Shown in pieces: positions 1 to 8,272 of a stretch of DNA of 64,000 nt. The stretch is from WRGT01 sp942493035 (GTDB lineage: Bacteria; Spirochaetota; UBA4802; UBA5550): the NCBI GenBank assembly GCA_942493035.1, contig OW818666.1:1240001-1304000 (forward strand), in the 5' to 3' direction. The translations under genes were made by a program, and so were the position numbers. Each line of letters begins with the position of its first letter. The first letter of the stretch is position 1. Under the pieces are notes generated by a model, which saw nothing but the letters and a program-made list of their open reading frames with translations, did not search any database and was not told the DNA's origin.

Positions 1-154
1 TCAGGTTGACTCTGAGTACTTCAGAGTTTATATCTGTGAGAACAAAAATTTTATCTAACACCTTAAATGTTAGAGTGTTGAAATCAAAAGGGAAATCTTC
101 TTTCACTCCTTTTTTCCCCATGCAGTATTTTCTAAGATCTTCAAGTTTTATCAT
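1..154 (-). CDS. MmcQ/YjbR-family protein (partial, cut by window start)
   Basis: The first 51 codons of a minus-strand gene are visible; the rest lies outside the window. The start is ATG at 154 with GGGAG a few bases upstream. The N-terminus has the features of MmcQ/YjbR proteins: a short helix ending in YCMGKKG, then EDFPFDFNTLTFKV, then KIFVLTD and RVNL. These small double-wing proteins are often called DNA-binding, but their biochemical role is not established. The start overlaps the end of the MFS gene by 14 bases, so the two are probably translationally coupled. Confidence 0.8.
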   Translation of the reverse strand, partial: MIKLEDLRKYCMGKKGVKEDFPFDFNTLTFKVLDKIFVLTDINSEVLRVNL

Positions 155-1430
155 TCTCTGAAACTCCCATTTTAAAATCTGTAAGTATTGTAAAGATTAA
201 TCCTGTTCCCTGCAGGATTATAAGCAATAGAAAAACAGCAGTATATGAAAATGCACCGTATGACGAAAGTGAATCTATAATTATTCCGGAAATAAACGGT
301 ATGCTGAATGACAGCGGAAAAATAAATACAGCAGATATTGCAAAATAATCTGTCGCATCATCCAGCCCGGAAAGAAGCTTTACAGCCGGGGCATTTGCAG
401 ATTGATTAACTGCTCTTGAAATTCCGAAAATAAAACTTACTAATAAAAAAACCGGAAGTGTTTCAGAAAATATCAGAATAACTGTTCCTGTAACAGCAGC
501 TGTTCTTGCGATAATAAATTTTGTTTTAAGAGAAAAAAAATTGAACCATCCGAGTATTATATTAGTCAGAACACCGGCTGTGTAAATCAGCGCAACAAAG
601 AGGCCTGCCGCAATCTCTTTTCCAATCCCTTTGAACTCAACCGCATAGTTTGCATAAAATGATAATACAGCTACTGTAGCGAATGATTCAGTTGTACCTG
701 CAAGATATTTTAAGTAGTTTTTATTCCTGAGTATATGTAACGCGGCACTCTTTAAAGTACTTAGATTATGAGGTTTGGGTTTGGAGTCCATATTGCCTCC
801 CATTTCCTCATGGACGATAAGAAAAAAGAATGATCCTATAAAAAACATTATTCCCACTGTTATAAAAATAAATGAAGCGCTTGCCATGGAAAAGGAATAC
901 TTTTCAACACTTTTGAAAATGAAGAAACTACCAATTAGCCGTGCGAATATTTGAGCAGTCATCATAATTGAATTTGCCTTCAAAGTATTTAACGGTGAAA
1001 AAACTTTAACAATAAAATTCTGCCATAAGGGAAGGGTTATTCCTAAAGCGAATGCGAACACTACATATGCAGTCATGAAAAATGTAATTCGGTTAGAACT
1101 GTCAATATACGGGAGAGCTATTCCGTATAAAAAAAACGGGATGCTGGCCGACATATGAGAAAGTATAACGGCACTTTTTTTATGAATTAAATGCGACGTG
1201 AGCCATGCTGACATAAGAGAGAAAAGCATTATGCCGGTTGCCAGTATTGATGGTACAAGGCCTATCATTTTATTGGATGCACCGATCTGTTTCAGAAAAA
1301 TCTGCAGAAATGCAGATTCGAAAAGAACTGGTATTGCCAGTCCCCAGAAGAATTCTGCTGATGACAAACCTATTGTATTACGGATAAAATAATTATCAAT
1401 CGATGTAGTCGTATTTATAACGGATTTCAT
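141..1430 (-). CDS. MFS transporter
   Basis: A 429-residue inner-membrane protein with about 12 hydrophobic segments in two six-helix halves, separated by a charged central loop near residues 207-235. This is the major facilitator layout. The substrate cannot be read from sequence. The start ATG at 1430 has an AGG-type ribosome site upstream. The gene follows the hybrid histidine kinase after only 26 bases and overlaps the YjbR gene, giving a probable kinase-transporter-YjbR operon in which the kinase might sense the transported compound (inference). Confidence 0.85.
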   Translation of the reverse strand: MKSVINTTTSIDNYFIRNTIGLSSAEFFWGLAIPVLFESAFLQIFLKQIGASNKMIGLVPSILATGIMLFSLMSAWLTSHLIHKKSAVILSHMSASIPFFLYGIALPYIDSSNRITFFMTAYVVFAFALGITLPLWQNFIVKVFSPLNTLKANSIMMTAQIFARLIGSFFIFKSVEKYSFSMASASFIFITVGIMFFIGSFFFLIVHEEMGGNMDSKPKPHNLSTLKSAALHILRNKNYLKYLAGTTESFATVAVLSFYANYAVEFKGIGKEIAAGLFVALIYTAGVLTNIILGWFNFFSLKTKFIIARTAAVTGTVILIFSETLPVFLLVSFIFGISRAVNQSANAPAVKLLSGLDDATDYFAISAVFIFPLSFSIPFISGIIIDSLSSYGAFSYTAVFLLLIILQGTGLIFTILTDFKMGVSENDKT

Positions 1431-1456
1431 TTTCAGCCTGTGTTATATGGTTAAAT

Positions 1457-3895
1457 TTATGAATTATAGATAAGATTATAAACAGCCTGGGATAATTTTT
1501 CGAGTGTATAAGGTTTCTGTATAAAACCGCTGATACCATAGTTAATTGCCAGATCTACGCGTTCATCCTGTCTGAATCCTGAAGAGAGAAGCACCTTGAC
1601 ATGAGGATTTATTTTTTTCATTTCAAGATAAGCTTTTTCACCGGATTTTTTAGGCATCACCAGATCCATAAGAACTGCTTTTATTTCATTCTTATTTTCA
1701 TTATAAATTTCAACACCATTAACTCCATCTGTAGCTGTTAGTACAGTGTAGCCGCATTTTTTCAGAATAGATTTTGCTGTAGATCTTACCAGATCTTCAT
1801 CGTCAACGACAAGTATTGTGCCTTCACCTTTCGGTATCTGAAATTTTTGTATGGACTGTGTTGTTATATCATCAGATGATAAAACAGGAAGATAAAGATT
1901 AAATGTTGAACCCGTACCAACCTCAGAGTAGACTTCAATAAATCCGTCAAAATGATGAACTATATTATAAACCATTGCCAGTCCCAGACCTGTACCTCTC
2001 CCTTTTTCTTTAGTACTGAAAAAAGGGATAAATATTTTTGCAAGAGTATTAATGTCAATTCCGACACCTGAATCTCCAACTGAAAGTTTCCAGTAACTGA
2101 TTTCTTTTGCTTCTCTTCTGGTCTTGCAGAAATGCTTATCTGCAATTATTTTTTCAACGGATATTATAAGTTTGCCTCCGTGAGGCTCTCCCTTCTGCCG
2201 CATAAATGTCATGGCATGGCAGGCGTTAACGCATAAATTGAGCAAAACCTGTTCAAGTTGAGTGGCATCGGCAAACACATGCAGGTGCCCTTCAGGGAGA
2301 TCTGTGCATATTTCAATAGATTTATCAAATGTATTAGAGCAGATTTTCTTTATATGGCTGATGATGACTGAAAGATCGACTGAAGAGTGTGAAATATTTT
2401 CTTTGTGAGCCAGTGTTAAAAGCTGCTGCACCATATCTGAAGCTCTATGACTTGATTGATCTATGGTATCTATGTATTGTTCGAATTCATCATTGTCTAT
2501 TTCAATTTCATGTTTCATATCATATTTGATAATTGATAGAGTTCCTATTATTCCGCTCAGAATATTATTGAAATCATGCGCAAGACCTCCGGCCAGGGTG
2601 CCGATAGTCTCCATTTTCTGAGATTGAGCAAGAGTCTCTTCCAATGCAAGTTTTTCTGTCACATCCCGGATGCTCCCTCTTAAACCGGTGAGATGGTTGT
2701 TCTCATCATATATTATAACAGTACTGCTCTCTCCATAGATAAAACCGCTGTTTTTTTTCAGTATCTTATAAGTTGAAAAGTGTTTATTCTCCGGAGTGAA
2801 ACCTCCGTGAATAAAATCCTGTATAAGTTTTTCGTAATCTTTTTTTCCGAGAAGCGATTTAATGTGAAGTCCATTTTTTATATCGTTTTCATCATATCCG
2901 GTCAGATTGTAACCGGCTTTGTTGAAATAAGTAATTACAAAATTCTTATTTGTCTCAAAAATTATATCAGGCAGCATATCTGTTAATTCACGATATTTTT
3001 TTTCTGAATTTGTTATTATATCCCTTGTTTCCATCAGATTACTTGTCATTGAATTGAACTCTCTGGAGATAAATCCTAACTCATCATTTGAAGTAACCGG
3101 TATTCTATAATTAAGGTTTCCATTGTGTATTTCCTGTATCCCCTTGAACAGGCGGGATAGTGGTTTGGATAAATTTGTGTAGACTACTAAAATTAAAATC
3201 AGGATTGAAGCGATGGCAGTCCCAATTATATAAAAAGTAGTTCTGGCAATAAGGGAATTCATTGAATCTTTTATATCCTGAGTATAAAGACTTGAGCAGA
3301 TTATCCAGTCCCAGCTCCAGAAATATCTGGCATAAGTAAGCTGAGGTTCAAATATTACCGGGCTATGATTTGACTCCCATGTGTAATTGACAAATGTTTC
3401 ATTGTTTCGCTGCGAATTGAAAACAATATCCCGGAAAAGATAAACTCCATTGACATCTTTAACATCCAGCATGCTCATTCCTTCGAGTTCAGGCTTTAGC
3501 GGATGCATTATCATGTTCCCGTTCCCATCAAGAATGAAAAAATATTCAGTCTTATCGTAGCGCATTGAACGGAGTATGCTTATTACTGCATTTTTTGCTT
3601 CTGAGAAATCTGAAGGCATATCTGTTGCAGATTTATTTTTATCTGGAATACTTTTTCCGTAATAGTTCATACGAAGATTTCTTTCATAGTGATCCATTAT
3701 TGAAACTACAGAATTGACTACTGCTTTTAATTTTCCTTTACGTTCTTCATTTTTTTCTTTGGCAAGATATGGAAGTATTGAAAAATATACCATGATAGAA
3801 AATACCACTATTATCAGAATTCCTATAATATTGATCTTAGCTTGAATTGAGAAATCTTTAAATCTGACTAATGAAGTGGTAAATATTTTTTTCAT
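1457..3895 (-). CDS. Hybrid sensor histidine kinase (Cache-HAMP-PAS-HisKA-HATPase-REC)
   Basis: An 812-residue membrane kinase. Order: TM helix (about 20-42), periplasmic single-Cache sensor (about 43-210), second TM (about 218-240), HAMP (about 240-295), PAS (about 303-420), HisKA with AHDFNNILSG carrying the phospho-acceptor His, HATPase with N-box NLCVNACHAM and G-boxes DSGVGID and GRGTGLGL, then a C-terminal receiver domain with VVDDED and the acceptor Asp in VLMDLVMP. It should autophosphorylate on His and pass phosphate to its own receiver. No separate output regulator is encoded nearby. The ligand is unknown. It is the first gene of the cluster that continues into the MFS transporter. 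Confidence 0.93.
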   Translation of the reverse strand: MKKIFTTSLVRFKDFSIQAKINIIGILIIVVFSIMVYFSILPYLAKEKNEERKGKLKAVVNSVVSIMDHYERNLRMNYYGKSIPDKNKSATDMPSDFSEAKNAVISILRSMRYDKTEYFFILDGNGNMIMHPLKPELEGMSMLDVKDVNGVYLFRDIVFNSQRNNETFVNYTWESNHSPVIFEPQLTYARYFWSWDWIICSSLYTQDIKDSMNSLIARTTFYIIGTAIASILILILVVYTNLSKPLSRLFKGIQEIHNGNLNYRIPVTSNDELGFISREFNSMTSNLMETRDIITNSEKKYRELTDMLPDIIFETNKNFVITYFNKAGYNLTGYDENDIKNGLHIKSLLGKKDYEKLIQDFIHGGFTPENKHFSTYKILKKNSGFIYGESSTVIIYDENNHLTGLRGSIRDVTEKLALEETLAQSQKMETIGTLAGGLAHDFNNILSGIIGTLSIIKYDMKHEIEIDNDEFEQYIDTIDQSSHRASDMVQQLLTLAHKENISHSSVDLSVIISHIKKICSNTFDKSIEICTDLPEGHLHVFADATQLEQVLLNLCVNACHAMTFMRQKGEPHGGKLIISVEKIIADKHFCKTRREAKEISYWKLSVGDSGVGIDINTLAKIFIPFFSTKEKGRGTGLGLAMVYNIVHHFDGFIEVYSEVGTGSTFNLYLPVLSSDDITTQSIQKFQIPKGEGTILVVDDEDLVRSTAKSILKKCGYTVLTATDGVNGVEIYNENKNEIKAVLMDLVMPKKSGEKAYLEMKKINPHVKVLLSSGFRQDERVDLAINYGISGFIQKPYTLEKLSQAVYNLIYNS

Positions 3896-4120
3896 TTTCT
3901 GCCGTATGATATTTTTTTCGGAATGTAACTTTGATAATATACAAAATAATAAATCAATAATAATTTTTTATAAATGCTGAGATGTCTTGTAACGATTAAA
4001 CATCAGCACCAATCGCCTTCGTTACCGTTTAAAGTGCAGTGGAGAGCGATTTAAAAGTAGTTATACAAAACTTCATTATTTCCTTATCAGATAGAGTGGT
4101 GTTGTCAAAAGTCATTTATA
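3896..4120. other. Intergenic stretch, no gene seen
   Basis: About 225 bases between the kinase start and the first family-A repeat. I see no ORF, RNA gene or clear promoter. Bases 4000-4060 hold loosely palindromic sequence that may be a worn-out repeat copy, but it matches none of the families well. Confidence 0.4.
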
Positions 4121-4242
4121 TTCAGTAATTATTACTAAATATAAATTTTAGTGTAAAAAAAAACTCTATTATCCCCGCCGCCAAAGGTGGCGGGGATAAT
4201 AGAGTTTTTTTACTTTAGAAAAGTTGAGGAATAGTTACTGAA
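4121..4242. repeat. Family-A palindromic repeat (MITE-like), copy A1
   Basis: A 122-bp element and the best-preserved copy. Its ends TTCAGTAATTATT and AATAGTTACTGAA are near-perfect inverted repeats. The inner part is a long stem closing on CCCCGCCGCC-AAAG-GTGGCGGGG, flanked by ACTCTATTAT and ATAATAGAGT. The dinucleotide TA flanks both ends, which would suit an IS630/mariner-type target duplication (inference). Confidence 0.85.
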
Positions 4243-4250
4243 TATTAATA

Positions 4251-4280
4251 AAAAAAACCACTGAATTTCAGTGGTTTTTT
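4251..4280 (-). terminator. Rho-independent terminator after tRNA-Val
   Basis: A perfect hairpin, CCACTGAA-TTTCAGTGG, flanked by A and T runs, four bases past the tRNA 3' end. It ends the rpsT-HU-tRNA unit and could also work on the other strand. Confidence 0.85.
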
Positions 4281-4283
4281 AAT

Positions 4284-4356
4284 TGGGCGTTGACGGGATC
4301 GAACCGCCGACCCTCTGCTTGTAAGGCAGATGCTCTCCCAGCTGAGCTAAACGCCC
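4284..4356 (-). tRNA. tRNA-Val (anticodon UAC)
   Basis: A 73-nt cloverleaf on the minus strand. The acceptor stem is GGGCGTT/AACGCCC with discriminator A. The D arm holds AGCTCAGCTGGGAGAGC, the anticodon arm is TCTGC-CTTACAA-GCAGA, and the T arm contains GGTTCGATCC. CCA is not encoded. The 5' end lies immediately after the stop codon of the HU gene with no spacer, so it must be processed from the rpsT-HU transcript unless a promoter lies inside the HU gene. Confidence 0.96.
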
Positions 4357-4629
4357 TTAATTGATTTCTTTTTCTGTGACTTTGCTAGCTTTAAAACCTA
4401 TTTTATTTTTCGCAGGAACATCGATGGTTTTACCTGCGATTGGAGATTTAATTTTTCTTTTTTCCTGTGTTGTCTGGTAAAAAGTTCCGAATCCTCTTAT
4501 CTCAACGTCTTGACCACTCTGAACTTCATCTGCAATTTTGTCTATAAAAAAATTAACAATAATCTCAACTTTTTTTTTTGTGAATCCTGTACGAATGCTG
4601 ATGAGTTCAATTATCTCGGTCTTATTCAA
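4357..4629 (-). CDS. HU/IHF-family DNA-binding protein
   Basis: A 90-residue nucleoid protein of standard family length. It has the N-terminal helical dimer part (MNKTEIIELIS...), the GFGTF turn, and the beta-arm region ending in AKNKIGFKASK. The usual arm motif GRNP is replaced by SPIAGKTIDVPAKN, so DNA-bending geometry may differ, though Pro is kept. It binds and bends DNA as a dimer. It begins 9 bases after rpsT, and its stop codon touches tRNA-Val, so all three are probably one transcript. Confidence 0.93.
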   Translation of the reverse strand: MNKTEIIELISIRTGFTKKKVEIIVNFFIDKIADEVQSGQDVEIRGFGTFYQTTQEKRKIKSPIAGKTIDVPAKNKIGFKASKVTEKEIN

Positions 4630-4638
4630 AAAAAATCC

Positions 4639-4932
4639 TTACGCAGTTTTTGTTAAAGCTGCAACTGCTGAATTTACCTTTTTTGCTAATCTTGATTTCT
4701 TTCTTGCAGCAGTAGATTTTTTAATTACACCTTTGCTCGCTGCAGTGTCAATGATTTTTATAAATGCTTTATAAGATTCTTCAATAACGGCTGAATCTTT
4801 ATTGTCTTTCATATCAGCAATTTTGCCAACTTTTTTTGCAGCTGTTCTGATTGTAGACTTAACCTGAGAATTTTTTACTCTTCTCTTTTCGTTTGTGAGA
4901 TCTCTTTTCTTTTGTTGTTTTATATTAGCCAA
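4639..4932 (-). CDS. rpsT: 30S ribosomal protein S20
   Basis: A 97-residue basic, all-helical protein with the typical S20 opening ANIKQQKKRDLTNEKRR and the motif NSQVKSTIRTAAKK. The C-terminal half has KGVIKKSTAARKKSRLAKKVN. It binds 16S rRNA in the body of the small subunit early in assembly. A near-consensus promoter lies about 50 bases upstream. It leads a unit with HU and tRNA-Val. Confidence 0.97.
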   Translation of the reverse strand: MANIKQQKKRDLTNEKRRVKNSQVKSTIRTAAKKVGKIADMKDNKDSAVIEESYKAFIKIIDTAASKGVIKKSTAARKKSRLAKKVNSAVAALTKTA

Positions 4933-4979
4933 CTCAAATACCTTCGCTTCTGTTTTTAATTCAGTTTAGTACGGGGGCA

Positions 4980-5008
4980 AATATGTTTCGATACAAGAAA
5001 ACTGTCAA
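4980..5008 (-). promoter_or_regulatory. Sigma70-type promoter of rpsT
   Basis: On the minus strand a perfect -35 box TTGACA (5003-5008) is separated by 17 bases from a -10-like CATATT (4980-4985). The start codon of rpsT is about 48 bases downstream. This is the cleanest promoter in the first half of the window, as expected for a ribosomal protein gene. Confidence 0.75.
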
Positions 5009-5044
5009 GCATAAATGAAAACTTTTTTTAAAATTAAAAATTTT

Positions 5045-5563
5045 TTACTCACTGAGCAGTATTCTAAACAGATCTGTTGAATAATAGAATATTCTTATAC
5101 TCACAGATCTTTCATCAATCACTTTTTTATATATATAGATCTTAGTTTTATCTTTTTTTAAATTATATATTATATCGGGACTTTTGTCTTCTATAGAAAT
5201 TGCCTGATAGTTTTCTTTAAGATTTTTTATAAGATTATTTGCTTTGCTGTTGTCAACATTGCCCCATTCCTCTGATACGGAGTAGAGTTTTTCATTAAAG
5301 AAGCAGAAATCAATTTCAGGTTTACCCGGAGTTCTCAGTATGATAATATTTGCTTTTACATCGGGATTCATTGTACTGAAAAAATCTATGATTTTGTTTG
5401 AGTATGCGGGATTATCTTCAGGTTTAAATGTTATACAATTTTCGATTTTGAGTTTTGTTCGTAAATCAATGCTGGAGATTCCCCACAGCTTTTCAAACTC
5501 TGAGGAGAAAAGAGGGTTGTAGATTGAAATTGTTATGATTATTAATAATATTTTTTTTATCAT
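5045..5563 (-). CDS. Hypothetical secreted protein
   Basis: 172 residues. The N-terminus MIKKILLIIITISIYNPLFSS is a signal peptide with a plausible cleavage after SS. The mature part is small and mixed alpha/beta, with no motif I recognise. A distant link to periplasmic proteins that begin F-x-x-L-W-G-I-S is possible but unproven. It lies alone between the rpsT promoter and the A2 repeat. It is a real gene by length, signal peptide and codon pattern; function unknown. Confidence 0.7.
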   Translation of the reverse strand: MIKKILLIIITISIYNPLFSSEFEKLWGISSIDLRTKLKIENCITFKPEDNPAYSNKIIDFFSTMNPDVKANIIILRTPGKPEIDFCFFNEKLYSVSEEWGNVDNSKANNLIKNLKENYQAISIEDKSPDIIYNLKKDKTKIYIYKKVIDERSVSIRIFYYSTDLFRILLSE

Positions 5564-5612
5564 TTTACCGGTTTTTATTTAGTCAGATATTGGATTGAGA
5601 ATTCTAAAAATT

Positions 5613-5732
5613 ATCAGTAATTATTTCTAAATATAATTATTAGTGTAAAAAACAAAAAATTATATTATCCACGCCGCCTTCGGCGGCGGGGATAATAAGG
5701 CTTTGTTTACTTTCGAAAAATAATTACGTACT
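5613..5732. repeat. Family-A repeat, copy A2
   Basis: Matches A1 along its length (CAGTAATTATT, TCTAAATATAA, TTAGTGTAAAA, central CGCCGCC-TTCG-GCGGCGGGGATAATA, TTTACTTTCGAAAAA). The right terminus is worn (AATAATTACGTAC). It occupies part of the 400-base gap before the NfeD gene; the remaining bases to 5965 are AT-rich with no gene. Confidence 0.8.
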
Positions 5733-5965
5733 TGTATTAACCTGTTATTAATTAAATCAATCAATTATTTTTAAAACTAAATTTAATATTGATAAAGTTG
5801 TTCAATTAAAATTATTTATTTTGAGATATATTTGAAATTTTGTATTTTATGTGGTAACTTTAATGAAAGTGGAAATATCTAAATTATAATTGTATATGAA
5901 AATTGTATAATCAGAATTGATAGATTAGTATAACATAAACAGAATAATATTTGAAAGGTAAAAGT

Positions 5966-7267
5966 ATGAAAGCCAGGATCATCTGCTATTTATTATTCAT
6001 GATTTTAAGTACAAATGTTTACAGTAATGAAAATAGATTTGCGGTAGTGACGTTAAGCGGTTCTGTTAATCCCATAGTGGCAGATTATCTTGTAAACGCA
6101 TTAAAAAAAGCATCAGATGACGGAAACCGGTTTATTGTAATTCAGATGGATACTCCCGGCGGTCTGATGGATTCTATGCGCGAGATAATAAAATCAATTC
6201 TTACATCTCCAATACCGGTAATAGTATATACCTATCCAAAAGGTGCACAGGCAGCTTCTGCCGGAGGATTTATTATGCTGGCATCTCATATTGCAGCAAT
6301 GGCTCCGGGGACTGAAATCGGCGCCATGCATCCGGTTAGTCCTATGCTTGACTTTATGAAGAAAGATAAAGATGGCGGACCTGAAGGTGTGATGGAGAAA
6401 AAAGTTCTTAATGATACAATAGCATATGCCCGTAGTCTTGCTCAAAAGAGAGGACGAAATGTTGAGTGGGCAACTAATGCAGTAAGTAAAGCTGTATCAA
6501 ATAGTTATATAGAAGCTTATAAAGCCGGAGTTATAGATATTATCGCAGAAGATATGCCCGATCTGTTAAAACAGCTGAACGGAAAAAAAATAGATCTTAA
6601 CGGTGAATCTTTTGTGTTTAAGACTTCAGGTATTATTGAAACAAAATATGAAATGACATGGAAACAGAAGCTTGTTAACAAGTTTGCCGATCCGCAGATG
6701 ATTTTTCTTCTTTTTATAATTGCTATTGCAGGATTGGGTATGGAGTTTAAGAATCCGGGGATGATTGTTCCCGGAACTGTCGGAGGCATCGCGCTTATAC
6801 TATTTCTTCTTGGCATTAGAATAATCCCTATCAATGCTCTTGGGCTTGTCCTTGTGATACTATCTTTTGTTCTTTTTATTCTCGAATTAAAAATTCAGAG
6901 TTTCGGTCTATTGACTGCGGGAGGTATAGTGTCGTTTTTTATTGGTGCAACAATACTTTTTGATTCGCCGCTTCCGGGGGGAGGGATTCCAATAACATCT
7001 ATATTCGCCATGATAGCTGTGGTGCTGGCTTTTGTTTTTATTGTTGTACGGGCTGTCGTTAATGTTCATAAGACAAAAGTTACTACCGGTATGGAGGGTA
7101 TGATCGGTGAAACCGGTACTGCTATGAATAGTTTTACCCGGAACGGTAAAGTCTATATTCATAGTGAAATATGGAATGCGGTATCTGATTCGGAGATTAA
7201 AGAGGGTGACACTGTTGTTGTTGAGGATTCACAGGGTATGGTTTTAAAAGTTAAAGTAAAACAGTAA
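5966..7267 (+). CDS. NfeD-type membrane-bound serine protease (ClpP class)
   Basis: 433 residues from ATG 5966, chosen over an upstream in-frame TTG because AAAGG sits 7 bases before it and a signal peptide (ARIICYLLFMILSTNVYS) follows. The N-terminal half is a ClpP-like protease: QMDTPGGLMDSM, then the nucleophile region AASAGGFI, with a candidate general-base Lys in MEKKVLND. Three or four TM helices follow (about 230-370), then a C-terminal OB-fold NfeD domain (GMEGMIGETGTA...). Family members act with stomatin/slipin proteins in membrane quality control, and a slipin gene follows here. The last codon and stop lie inside the left end of a repeat (A3). Confidence 0.93.
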   Translation: MKARIICYLLFMILSTNVYSNENRFAVVTLSGSVNPIVADYLVNALKKASDDGNRFIVIQMDTPGGLMDSMREIIKSILTSPIPVIVYTYPKGAQAASAGGFIMLASHIAAMAPGTEIGAMHPVSPMLDFMKKDKDGGPEGVMEKKVLNDTIAYARSLAQKRGRNVEWATNAVSKAVSNSYIEAYKAGVIDIIAEDMPDLLKQLNGKKIDLNGESFVFKTSGIIETKYEMTWKQKLVNKFADPQMIFLLFIIAIAGLGMEFKNPGMIVPGTVGGIALILFLLGIRIIPINALGLVLVILSFVLFILELKIQSFGLLTAGGIVSFFIGATILFDSPLPGGGIPITSIFAMIAVVLAFVFIVVRAVVNVHKTKVTTGMEGMIGETGTAMNSFTRNGKVYIHSEIWNAVSDSEIKEGDTVVVEDSQGMVLKVKVKQ

Positions 7268-7383
7268 TAATTCCTAAGCATGTTTTACTGGGTAAAAAAT
7301 AGATCGTATATATTTCTGATGTCTTCGGCGTCGGGGATATATACTATTTATCAATTACGATAAGTTAAGGAATAAATACTGAA
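7261..7383. repeat. Family-A repeat, copy A3
   Basis: About 123 bp, a diverged copy. The left end CAGTAATAATTCCTAAG and right end AAGTTAAGGAATAAATACTGAA pair as in A1. The centre is reduced to TCTTCGGCGTCGGGG. It fills the NfeD-slipin gap and contributes the NfeD stop codon. Confidence 0.7.
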
Positions 7384-7410
7384 AATAAAAAAGTTTATTG
7401 GAGGCTGTAC

Positions 7411-8178
7411 ATGGCTGGTTATGATTTCGGTTTTATACCGACATTGATTTTTTTTATACTGCTTATTCTCATCCCGTCAATAAAAATCATCAAAGAATAT
7501 GAGAGAGCTGTAATTTTTCGTCTTGGAAGACTTCTTGTTGTACCGAAAGGACCAAAGGGGCCGGGGATTATTATAGTAATTCCATTTATTGATAAGTTTA
7601 TCAGAGTTAATCTGAGACTTGTTGCAATGGATGTTCCTCCGCAGGATATTATAACAAAAGATAATGTATCTGTTAAGGTAAACGCGGTCATCTATTTCAG
7701 GGTTGTTGAGCCTAATAAAGCTATAACAGAAGTTGATGATTTTCTTTATGCAACTTCACAGCTTTCTCAGACTACACTCAGAAGCATTCTGGGTAACTCG
7801 GAACTTGATGATCTTTTAAGCAACAGGGAGCATATCAATAATGAACTTCAGACAGTTCTCGATTCCAGAACTGATGCATGGGGTATAAAGGTGTCTGCGG
7901 TTGAAGTCAAGCATGTGGATCTTCCTCAGGAGATGCAGAGAGCTATGGCAAAACAGGCTGAAGCGGAAAGAGAGAGAAGAGCAAAAGTTATAGCTGCTGA
8001 AGGGGAGTTTCAGGCTGCAGCAAAAATTGTTGAAGCAGCTGCGCTTATGGAGGTGCACCCGATTGCGGTTCAGCTCCGTTATCTCCAAACTTTGAGAGAA
8101 ATTGCAACTGAAAATAATTCTACAACTCTTTTCCCGATTCCTATAAATATTTTTGAAGGATTCATGAATAAGAAATAA
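7411..8178 (+). CDS. Slipin / stomatin-like SPFH protein
   Basis: 255 residues. One N-terminal TM helix (about 8-25) is followed by an SPFH/band-7 domain (EYERAVIFRLGRL, VDVPPQD-type segment, ITKDNVSVKVNAVIYFRV) and a coiled-coil helical tail rich in E, A and R (MAKQAEAERERRAKVIAAEGE). Length and motifs fit bacterial slipin-2. These proteins oligomerise at the membrane and are regulated or cleaved by the partner NfeD protease, encoded 143 bases upstream. GGAGG precedes ATG 7411. Confidence 0.94.
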   Translation: MAGYDFGFIPTLIFFILLILIPSIKIIKEYERAVIFRLGRLLVVPKGPKGPGIIIVIPFIDKFIRVNLRLVAMDVPPQDIITKDNVSVKVNAVIYFRVVEPNKAITEVDDFLYATSQLSQTTLRSILGNSELDDLLSNREHINNELQTVLDSRTDAWGIKVSAVEVKHVDLPQEMQRAMAKQAEAERERRAKVIAAEGEFQAAAKIVEAAALMEVHPIAVQLRYLQTLREIATENNSTTLFPIPINIFEGFMNKK

Positions 8179-8188
8179 AATCAGCGTA

Positions 8189-8231
8189 AGGGCAGCCCCG
8201 AAAACTCTGAATTGAGTTATTGCAGCTGCCC
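8189..8231. repeat. Family-D inverted repeat, short copy
   Basis: Begins AGGGCAGCCCCGAAAACTCTG and ends GCTGCCC, which can pair with the start. The opening matches the start of a larger copy at 11855 (AGGGCGGTCCCAAAAACTCTG). It sits just after the slipin stop. Confidence 0.55.
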
Positions 8232-8233
8232 GT

Positions 8234-8272
8234 AAATAAAAAAGGCTGCCCGAGTGCAGCCTTTTTTATTTA
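8234..8272. terminator. Bidirectional terminator between slipin and PTS genes
   Basis: The hairpin GGCTGC-CCGAGT-GCAGCC is flanked by six A on the left and six T on the right, so it can end transcription from both convergent genes. Confidence 0.85.
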
